Assembly (NCBI GenBank): GCA_958346935.1 | Contig: CATVTM010000024.1 | Coordinates: 1-25,813, forward strand | Reading direction: 5' to 3' | DNA length: 25,813 nucleotides | Origin: an uncultured Collinsella sp. | GTDB lineage: Bacteria > Actinomycetota > Coriobacteriia > Coriobacteriales > Coriobacteriaceae | In this document: positions 6,869 to 12,810 of the stretch, piece by piece | Layout of the letters: each line of letters opens with the position of its first letter | Numbering within the stretch: the first letter of the stretch is position 1 | Program-made: the position numbers and the translations under genes | Notes under the pieces: model-generated | Database searches by the model: none | Told to the model about the DNA's origin: nothing | What the model saw: the letters and a program-made list of their open reading frames with translations, nothing else

Positions 6869-7951
6869 CTATCGCACGAAGTACCAGGGGCTTTCCTGAA
6901 CGGAGGGCTCCAGCACGATACCCGTACGCTCCTTGAACAGATCCATGTCCCTCGATTTCTCGGTCCACCACGCGTTGGGCTTAAAGGTCATGCTCTCAAT
7001 AACATGACCGACAAACACACTGTTACGCAACTTGGAGAAGTCGGTGTTCATGATCAGGATGGACATGAGCACCAGCACGATGCCCAGAACCTTGACGGCG
7101 CCGGCGGACTCGGCATAGATGCCAATGCCCACCAGAACGGTCGCCACGGTTTCGAACGAAGCCACGACCGGCACCTTCGACGTCTCAAGATCCATGGAAA
7201 GGCCCTGCATATAAAAGATGTACGCAAGGGCCGTAGGGATAAAGCCAAAGCCTGCAAACAGCAGGATGAGCTGCGGGGACATTGCTGCGGTCACATCGGA
7301 CCACGGGGCCGAAAGCACTGCCATAAAGCATCCGCCAAAGACAAAGCCCCAAAACGTGACGGCCAGCGGATGCAGCGTCTTGGTGGCCATGCGACTAAAC
7401 ACGGCCAGCAATGCGCCGCACAGTCCGGCGATCACGCCCGACGTAACGCCCCAAGCCGAGAAATGGAAACCGGACAGGTCGCCACTCGTCACTGCGAGCA
7501 CGCAGCCAACAATGTTAAAGAGGATGGCCACGAGCTTGTTGGGGGTCACGTCCTCGCGATAGAGCACGCGTCCGAGCGCGACGCCGAACACCGGCGAGGT
7601 ATAGAGCAGCACCGATGCCGTGGACATGCCAACTTCGCCCATGCACTCGTAATAGCAGGTGTTGGCGATGGCAAGGCCGACGATACCGACAAGCGCGCAG
7701 GGAACAAGCTCTTTGGGGCTTGCCTTGAAGAGCGCCATAGGACCCGAGGCTTTTCCCTCACGAGCACCTCCCTGGCAACCCATAAATGCCAAGACCGGAT
7801 CCATTAAGATGGCACCCGATAACAGGCGAAAGGCCGCCATGCTCTGAGACGAAACGCCAAGGGCCGATATTCCATTGACAAAGATTCCGATGGTGCCCCA
7901 CATAAGCGCGGCGATCAGCACCAGCACATAGCCCAGATTGCTTCTCTTCAA
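6869..7951 (-). CDS. EamA/DMT-family transporter with a long cytosolic C-terminal tail
   Basis: A 360-residue protein with about ten hydrophobic helices in two EamA repeats. The first begins LGYVLVLIAALMWGTIGIFV; the second starts near WGVTSGVIAGLCGALLAVFS. DMT/EamA carriers move small metabolites and several export amino acids. Within a glycated-amino-acid locus, export of the amine released by deglycation is an attractive inference, but import cannot be excluded. The start is TTG at 7951, supported by AAGGAGG five bases upstream. About 60 residues follow the last helix (rich in Trp, Lys and Glu, including PNAWWTEKSRDMDLF), unusual for the family. Its promoter carries the same ACGT-type site as the PTS operon and the first GntR gene. 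Confidence 0.9.
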   Translation of the reverse strand: MKRSNLGYVLVLIAALMWGTIGIFVNGISALGVSSQSMAAFRLLSGAILMDPVLAFMGCQGGAREGKASGPMALFKASPKELVPCALVGIVGLAIANTCYYECMGEVGMSTASVLLYTSPVFGVALGRVLYREDVTPNKLVAILFNIVGCVLAVTSGDLSGFHFSAWGVTSGVIAGLCGALLAVFSRMATKTLHPLAVTFWGFVFGGCFMAVLSAPWSDVTAAMSPQLILLFAGFGFIPTALAYIFYMQGLSMDLETSKVPVVASFETVATVLVGIGIYAESAGAVKVLGIVLVLMSILIMNTDFSKLRNSVFVGHVIESMTFKPNAWWTEKSRDMDLFKERTGIVLEPSVQESPWYFVR

Positions 7952-7990
7952 CGTAGCCTCCTTGGCTTTGTTACCAATATGTTTCGTACT

Positions 7991-8019
7991 ACGTTATAGT
8001 CGTTATATACAATTTTCAA
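7991..8019 (-). promoter_or_regulatory. DMT gene promoter with overlapping GntR-like operator
   Basis: On the minus strand TTGAAA (8014-8019) is followed after 17 bases by TAACGT (7991-7996). The 13 bp site ACGACTATAACGT (minus strand, 7991-8003) overlaps this -10 and matches the sites at 567-579 and 6718-6730 at most positions. Confidence 0.5.
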
Positions 8020-8056
8020 GACCGAAATCGGCGAACGGGAAATGATTCCCAGGAGT

Positions 8057-8097
8057 GTCCCCAAGTGCCGGCACAAAAGGAACGTCCCCAAGTGCCG
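8057..8097. repeat. 14 bp direct repeat with internal palindrome
   Basis: GTCCCCAAGTGCCG occurs at 8057-8070 and 8084-8097, a 27 bp period. The perfect palindrome GTGCCGGCAC overlaps the first copy (8065-8074). It looks like a fragment of a dispersed intergenic repeat and has no coding potential. Confidence 0.55.
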
Positions 8098-8108
8098 CCC
8101 TGGATTCA

Positions 8109-8173
8109 GTTGCGGTGAAATAGTTCCTGAATAGAGGCTTCAAGCCCCTAAACAGGAACTATTCCACCGCAAC
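8109..8173. repeat. 65 bp near-perfect palindrome, possible bidirectional terminator
   Basis: Arms of 21 bases (8109-8129, GTTGCGGTGAAATAGTTCCTG, with 8153-8173) pair with one mismatch. The inner part (TAGAGGCTT and its near-complement) continues the symmetry around base 8141. It lies 36 bp after the second SIS stop on the minus strand. There is no T-run; a mobile palindromic repeat reused as a transcript end is likely. Confidence 0.65.
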
Positions 8174-8208
8174 TTATGAGGACATTGAGTTGTTAGGTTG
8201 CTCTATCC

Positions 8209-9201
8209 CTAGTAATCGAGTTTCCACATGTAGCGGCGCGTTAGGTAGTCCTTGTGGGTGACAGCGGAAAGCGCACGCATGTAGACGTTGTTGAGGATCG
8301 GGGCGAAGATCAGGTGGTTGAAGTACTCGCTCACGCTGTCCTTGATGTCGTTGAGGCCGAGCTCCTTGGCATCGAGCTGATAGACGCGCTCGCCACCGTA
8401 CTGGTTGACGAAGCGGATGCCGCGCTCGTCGTTGCAGCGGCTGCGGCCGACGCTGATGAGTTGGAACAGCGAGGTGCGCTTGTCCAGGATCTCGAAGGGG
8501 CCGTGGAAGAAGTCGCAGGTGTTGATGGTGCAGGAGTCGATCTGCAGCATCTCCTGAACGTTGCAGATGCTAAAGACATAGGCGGCACCAAAGAGCGGAC
8601 CCTGAGCCATGACGTTGATGCAGGGCTTGTCGGCGTTCTGCTCGGCCCACTTGGCGGCCAGCGGACGGGTGTACTCGACGGCCTTGCGATAGATCGGATC
8701 GACCAGGTCGAAAGCGGCCATAGCGGTCTCATACTCGGCATAGCCCTCGGTCTGCTGCGTGAGCTCCATGGCGATCATGGTCACGACGGCGGAGTTGGTG
8801 CGGCCCATGCAAGACTCGTCGACGGCAAGGCTGTCGTACTGGATCTTGTAATCGCAGACCTCGGTGAGGCCGGACTCGTCAACGTAGATGGCGATGGTGC
8901 TGGCGCCGTGGTCCTTGGCGACCTGGGCGGCGACGATGGTCTCCTTGGTGCCGCGCATGGACACGACGACGGCCAGGGTGTTCTCGTTGACGTAGGCAGG
9001 GGTTGCGTGCACGAACTCGTTGCTGGTGTAGCTGGAGCTCACGACCTGCGTGGCCTCGTGCTCCATAAAGTACTGGGCAGGATAGTTGCCGCCGTTGGAT
9101 CCGCCGGCGCCAATCCACACGACGCGCTTGATGCCGCCCTTGTCTGCCTTGTCAGCCAAAACCTGGGAGACGACGTCCTTAACCTGTTCCTGAGTAGTCA
9201 T
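8209..9201 (-). CDS. Second SIS-domain protein, probable Amadori-product 6-phosphate deglycase paralog
   Basis: A 330-residue paralog of the SIS protein at 2903-3886. Both share the TSNEF/TANEF motif after the first beta-strands, an LTQQTEGY/LQQTEGY helix, an HGPFE motif and the C-terminal RRYMWKL-Y. Glu217 and His233 keep the 16-residue spacing of the catalytic pair recalled from FrlB. It differs next to the His: CDFFHGP here versus GEYFHGP in the paralog, so a conserved Glu is Asp230. The loop CMGRTNSAVV also differs. The two enzymes may act on different substrates, such as fructosyl- and glucosyl-amines, as proposed for Salmonella GfrE/GfrF. It has its own promoter region, divergent from a GntR gene. 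AAAGG lies ten bases before the ATG. Confidence 0.78.
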   Translation of the reverse strand: MTTQEQVKDVVSQVLADKADKGGIKRVVWIGAGGSNGGNYPAQYFMEHEATQVVSSSYTSNEFVHATPAYVNENTLAVVVSMRGTKETIVAAQVAKDHGASTIAIYVDESGLTEVCDYKIQYDSLAVDESCMGRTNSAVVTMIAMELTQQTEGYAEYETAMAAFDLVDPIYRKAVEYTRPLAAKWAEQNADKPCINVMAQGPLFGAAYVFSICNVQEMLQIDSCTINTCDFFHGPFEILDKRTSLFQLISVGRSRCNDERGIRFVNQYGGERVYQLDAKELGLNDIKDSVSEYFNHLIFAPILNNVYMRALSAVTHKDYLTRRYMWKLDY

Positions 9202-9239
9202 CGTGCATCAGCCTTTCTTCTCGTTTGATGCTGTCGACG

Positions 9240-9292
9240 GCATACAAGTTACATACATGTTTTGACGATGTCGACTAGTTGTATGCTATATT
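9240..9292. promoter_or_regulatory. Operator pair and promoter region between SIS and GntR genes
   Basis: GCATACAAGTTA (9240-9251) and the inverted TTGTATGC (9279-9286) form opposed half-sites in the divergent control region. A possible GntR-gene promoter is TTGACG (9262-9267) with TATATT (9287-9292), but its spacer of 19 is long. The inverted half-site falls inside that spacer, consistent with repression. Confidence 0.5.
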
Positions 9293-9378
9293 TGTCTTAG
9301 AAAATTTGCTGGCGTGATTCTCGGTAATCAGTTACCAGCGGTTTTGTTGTCATGTTGGATACATGCTTGGTTCGGTAA

Positions 9379-9396
9379 GCATACAAGTTAGGTACA
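9379..9396 (+). promoter_or_regulatory. Third copy of the GCATACAAGTTA operator
   Basis: The exact 12-mer GCATACAAGTTA recurs here, followed by GGTACAGG. The first copy is followed by CATACATG, so both sites show two TAC-type half-sites 11 bases apart on one helix face. It lies 17 bp before the second GntR start. Confidence 0.5.
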
Positions 9397-9406
9397 GGTT
9401 GGTCGC

Positions 9407-10129
9407 ATGAGCACTTCGCCGAAAAAGAACTTGGCCCAGTATGAGTGCTTGGCTGGCACGCTGCGCGACCGCATCGCCGCCGGCACTTACGCACGCGGAG
9501 ACAAGCTTCCGTCCGAGATGGAGCTTATGAACGAGTCTGGTCTGTCACGCAGCACCGTGCGCCATGCACTGAAGGTGCTGGTCGATGAGGGCCTGGTGCG
9601 CACCGAGCGCGGGCGCGGCGCCTTTGTAGCCGACACGCCCGAGGTGCACGAAAACAACCTGGTGTTTTCGAGCTATACCAAGCAGGTCGAAGGCCAGGGC
9701 ATGAAGCCCACCACGCGCACGGTGGACTCGGGCTTTACCAAGGCGGGCGGCAGCATAGCTAAGTTCTTTGATGCCGCCGTGGGCAGCAAGCTCGTCAAAC
9801 TTGTCCGCCTGCGTTATCTGGACGATGCGCCGCTGTGCCTGGAGACCACCTATCTACCACCGAGCTTTGAAGCACTCATCGATCGCGATATCAACGGTTC
9901 GCTCTACGCCACGCTGCGCCAGGAATTCCATCGCGCGCCGGCACAGGGACATAAGACCTTTGAGGTGTGCTATGCCTCGCAAAACGAGGCGTTTTTGCTC
10001 AACGTCGAGCGCGGGCAGGCGCTGATCCTGATCACCGACTACGTCTACGACACCGACGGCCGACCGCTCCATGTCTCCAAGCGCATCCAGCGCACCGACC
10101 GTGCCAAATACACCGAGCCCATCGGCTAA
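9407..10129 (+). CDS. GntR-family regulator (HutC/FrlR-like, UTRA domain)
   Basis: A 240-residue complete GntR protein. The winged helix covers about residues 10-75, with KLPSEMELMNESGLSRSTVRHALKVL as helix-turn-helix and GLVRTERGRGAFVA as the wing (quoted here only as landmarks across residues 33-75). The UTRA effector domain covers about 85-235, with ETTYLPPSFEALI and DYVYDTDGRPLHVSK as typical strands. It is the only clear plus-strand gene and is divergent from the second SIS gene, so it probably regulates that gene and itself through the GCATACAA sites. Fructoselysine operons in other bacteria carry a GntR regulator (FrlR), which fits. The Shine-Dalgarno sequence is weak (AGGTTGG). An inducer such as a phosphorylated Amadori product is inference. 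Confidence 0.94.
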   Translation: MSTSPKKNLAQYECLAGTLRDRIAAGTYARGDKLPSEMELMNESGLSRSTVRHALKVLVDEGLVRTERGRGAFVADTPEVHENNLVFSSYTKQVEGQGMKPTTRTVDSGFTKAGGSIAKFFDAAVGSKLVKLVRLRYLDDAPLCLETTYLPPSFEALIDRDINGSLYATLRQEFHRAPAQGHKTFEVCYASQNEAFLLNVERGQALILITDYVYDTDGRPLHVSKRIQRTDRAKYTEPIG

Positions 10130-10162
10130 CCTGCCAAAATAAACCTGTCCCTAAATGGTAGG
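10130..10162 (-). repeat. REP-like palindromic repeat, copy 3 (inverted)
   Basis: Read on the minus strand it is CCTACCATTTAGGGACAGG and onward to TTTTGGCAGG, again exactly 33 bp. It lies between two convergent genes one base after the GntR stop, and it supplies the last codons and stop of the GNAT gene. Confidence 0.75.
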
Positions 10163-10741
10163 TTTGGGGAGGTCGGGGAACCAGGTTGGCTTAGGTTGGT
10201 TGGGCGTGCGCTCGGCCAGGACCAGCTCCATCCAGCACATGTCGTACCAGCGGCCGAACTTTTGGGCGCAGCGGTCGAAGGCACCCACCAGGCGATACCC
10301 CATATGGGCATGGAAGTCTTGGCTGTTGTGCGTCAGATACTCGTCGTCCCTGTCGTGCGGCACGGCGATGAGGGCGCACATGTTGGTGATGCCCATCGCA
10401 ATCAGGCACTGCTTGAGCGCATCGTGCAGCTTGCGGCCCAGCCCGCCATGGCGCACATCGCGTGCCAGGTAGATCGACGTCTCGACCGACCAGTCGTAGG
10501 CCTCGCGGCTGTTAAGCGCGCTCACATAGGCATAGCCCACCGGACGCCCGTCCAGCTCCATCACCAGGTACGGATAGCGCTTGAGCGTCTTGGCGATGCG
10601 CCCGGCAAACTCCTCAACGCTCGGCACCTCGTATTCGCAGGTAATCGCCGTCTCGAGCACGTACGGCACGTAGATGGCAAGCAACGCCGGCGCGTCATCG
10701 GGCGTCGCCAGGCGAATCGTCGGCTCGGATTTCTCGGGCAT
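10151..10741 (-). CDS. GNAT acetyltransferase, Pat/MnaT (phosphinothricin/methionine-sulfone N-acetyltransferase-like)
   Basis: A 196-residue GNAT protein. It opens with IRLATPDDAPALLAIYVPYV, followed by an ITCEYEVPSVEEFAGRI segment, VGYAYVS, and REAYDWSVETSIYL. The acetyl-CoA loop is RHGGLGRKLHDAL. This order is typical of the Pat/MnaT branch, which acetylates small amino acid analogues. The natural substrate here is unknown. The start at 10741 follows GAGGGG; the longer in-frame extension reads through a terminator hairpin and is rejected. The last residues (KPTI and stop) lie in a REP-like repeat, so the C-terminus was probably altered by the insertion. It follows the threonine-aldolase-like gene. 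Confidence 0.87.
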   Translation of the reverse strand: MPEKSEPTIRLATPDDAPALLAIYVPYVLETAITCEYEVPSVEEFAGRIAKTLKRYPYLVMELDGRPVGYAYVSALNSREAYDWSVETSIYLARDVRHGGLGRKLHDALKQCLIAMGITNMCALIAVPHDRDDEYLTHNSQDFHAHMGYRLVGAFDRCAQKFGRWYDMCWMELVLAERTPNQPKPTWFPDLPKPTI

Positions 10742-10766
10742 ACAGCCCCTCCCCCTCAAAAGCAAA

Positions 10767-10801
10767 GGCCGCCCCACGCCAAACCCAGGCGCGGAGCGGC
10801 C
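10767..10801 (-). terminator. Imperfect GC-rich hairpin after the aldolase gene
   Basis: GGCCGC (10767-10772) pairs with GCGGCC (10796-10801), with further inner pairs around a 7-nt loop. The minus-strand tail is TTTGCTTTTG. It lies 18 bp past the aldolase stop and before the GNAT start, so it may be partial. Confidence 0.6.
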
Positions 10802-10819
10802 CCTCGTCATCACATCAGC

Positions 10820-11845
10820 CTACAGGACAGCCGCCAGCACGTCGATGTCCTCCTGCGTCGTGGCCCAGCTGGTGCAAAAGCGCACCACCGTGTGGGTCTC
10901 ATCGTACTTTTCCCAGTACTCGATCGAGGCATGCTCGCGAATGCGGGCCATGTCCTCGTTGGGCAGGATCACGAACTGCTGGTTTGTGGGCGTCTCCAAG
11001 AAGAACCGGTAGCCGTGCTCGTGCAGCACGCGACGAAGCGCCTGCGCGGTTTCGATCGCCTGACGGCCAATCTCAAAATACAGGCCGTCGGTAAAGAGCG
11101 CCTCAAACTGCACGCCCGTCAGGCGGCCCTTGGCCAACAGCGCGCCGTGCTGCTTAATACGCGGAATGGGATGCGCCGGGGCGTGCATGCCGCAGAACAC
11201 CACAGCCTCGCCGCAAAGCGCGCCGCACTTGGTGCCGCCGATGTAGAACACGTCGCACAGCTGCGCCAGCTCGGGCAGGGTAATGTCGCACTCATCGGCC
11301 GCCAGCGCATAGGCCAGACGAGCACCGTCCACAAACAGCGGAATCTCGCGCTTCTGGCACACCGCATGAATCGCCGCAAGCTCGGCCTTGGAATACAGCG
11401 TGCCGTACTCGGTCGACAGACTCACGTACACGGCACCCGGGAACACCGTATGCTCGTAGCTCTCGTTCTCGTAAAACACCTGGATATAGTTCTCGAGGTC
11501 CTCGGCGTGCATCTTGCCCTCGTAGCCGGGGATGGTGAGTACCTTGTGGCCGCCAAACTCGATAGCGCCCGCCTCGTGGCAGGCAACGTGGCCAGTCTCG
11601 GCGGCAACGACGCCCTCGTACGGCGCGAGCAACATGTCGATTACCGTGGCGTTGGTCTGCGTACCGCCCACCAGCAAAAATACATCGGCAACGGGCGCCT
11701 GGCAGGCCTCGCGAATGAGCTGCTTGGCATGCTCGGTATGCGCATCGGTGCCGTAGCCGGGCTGCGGCTCCATGTTGGTGTCGACGAGTGCCTGCAGCAC
11801 CGCCGGGTGCGCACCGTGGGAATAGTCGTTGTTGAACGCGAGCAT
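10820..11845 (-). CDS. Low-specificity L-threonine aldolase family PLP enzyme
   Basis: A 341-residue fold-type I PLP protein of the threonine aldolase/beta-eliminating lyase family. It opens FNNDYSHGAHPAVLQAL, has the cofactor-contacting LVGGTQTN loop (about 58-65) and HVACHEAGAIE, and has Asp173 (FVDGARL) to contact the pyridine nitrogen. Lys206 (YIGGTKCGA) is the expected Schiff-base lysine. Family members cleave L-threonine or L-allo-threonine to glycine and acetaldehyde; other beta-hydroxy amino acids are possible. Length is normal. AGAGAGG precedes the ATG. It lies 45 bases after the PAP2 gene in the same direction, with a hairpin after it. Confidence 0.9.
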   Translation of the reverse strand: MLAFNNDYSHGAHPAVLQALVDTNMEPQPGYGTDAHTEHAKQLIREACQAPVADVFLLVGGTQTNATVIDMLLAPYEGVVAAETGHVACHEAGAIEFGGHKVLTIPGYEGKMHAEDLENYIQVFYENESYEHTVFPGAVYVSLSTEYGTLYSKAELAAIHAVCQKREIPLFVDGARLAYALAADECDITLPELAQLCDVFYIGGTKCGALCGEAVVFCGMHAPAHPIPRIKQHGALLAKGRLTGVQFEALFTDGLYFEIGRQAIETAQALRRVLHEHGYRFFLETPTNQQFVILPNEDMARIREHASIEYWEKYDETHTVVRFCTSWATTQEDIDVLAAVL

Positions 11846-11890
11846 GGCAATCCTCTCTTACCGGGTTTCGGCCAGATGATTCAAACGGGG

Positions 11891-12754
11891 CTATTGTACG
11901 CCGTCCGGATAGGCAATGCGCGCGGCGAGGCACTCAAGTGCCAACACCAGGGCAAAACCGCAGCTCACATCGGTCAAAAAATGCGCGCCGATCACGATGC
12001 GACCAAAGGCGACGAGCGCCGCGACGACAGCCGCGGCCCAAAAGACCACGCGGCGGCGCGACGGCTTTTCCGTAAAGGCCGCCGCGGGAAGCCCGGCGAG
12101 CATCAGGCCGATCGCCGCGTGCGCCGTGTGGCCGCTCGCGAACGACTTAAAGCCGTCCTTGATCACGCCGGCGGCAATATAGCTCCACTTGTCGGGGTTG
12201 CCGATCACCCACCACGGCTGAAAATCGAGCCCCGGCGTCACCTCGATCACGCGCATGCGCGGGCGCGACCACAACGGCTTAACAATGACGTTGAGAATAA
12301 TGGCCTGAGCGACCCACACGGCAAGCACCATCAACGCCCAGCGCGTGAGCTCGTCGGGCGCGGTGTCGCGCGTAAGGCGGTAGACGATGAAGTTGGCTGC
12401 GATGACCAACGCAAACGTCAGAACCAGCTGAAATGCGATGAGCTTGCCGCCGACGCGCATCGATCCGATAATCTCGTAGCCGACCAGGCCCACGTTGATC
12501 AAAACGCCCAACGCGGCGAGCCACTTGCTCGCCTTGGAATCGGGGCGTGCCGAGCGCACGAGCATAACGCCCGCGACGCTCGCCGTCAGCTCAAACGGCA
12601 GCTCGCCGGCGGCCTCGACAAAGCGACCGTACATGCTGCCGATGTTGAACAGCGCACTCGAGATCTGATAATCAAAGAAGCTGCCCACGCCCAGACAAAG
12701 GCACAGGACAACCGCGATAATGGCGACATCTTTCTTATAGATGTATCCGAACAT
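11891..12754 (-). CDS. PAP2-superfamily membrane phosphatase
   Basis: A 287-residue integral membrane protein with about seven hydrophobic segments. It carries the three phosphatase motifs: K159-x4-R164-P165, Ser207-Gly208-His209 in FASGHTAH, and R252-x5-H258-x3-D262 in GRIVIGAHFLTD. The His pair and Asp form the catalytic phosphohistidine relay typical of PAP2 lipid or undecaprenyl-pyrophosphate phosphatases. Which lipid phosphate it cleaves is not visible. The start at 12754 follows AAAGGAAAGC. It lies 56 bases downstream of mfd and may be co-transcribed with it. Confidence 0.9.
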   Translation of the reverse strand: MFGYIYKKDVAIIAVVLCLCLGVGSFFDYQISSALFNIGSMYGRFVEAAGELPFELTASVAGVMLVRSARPDSKASKWLAALGVLINVGLVGYEIIGSMRVGGKLIAFQLVLTFALVIAANFIVYRLTRDTAPDELTRWALMVLAVWVAQAIILNVIVKPLWSRPRMRVIEVTPGLDFQPWWVIGNPDKWSYIAAGVIKDGFKSFASGHTAHAAIGLMLAGLPAAAFTEKPSRRRVVFWAAAVVAALVAFGRIVIGAHFLTDVSCGFALVLALECLAARIAYPDGVQ

Positions 12755-12810
12755 GCTTTCCTTTCGATGGGGCCAGATTGCCCAAATGGGGTGTTTGCAG
12801 CGTCGACTCA

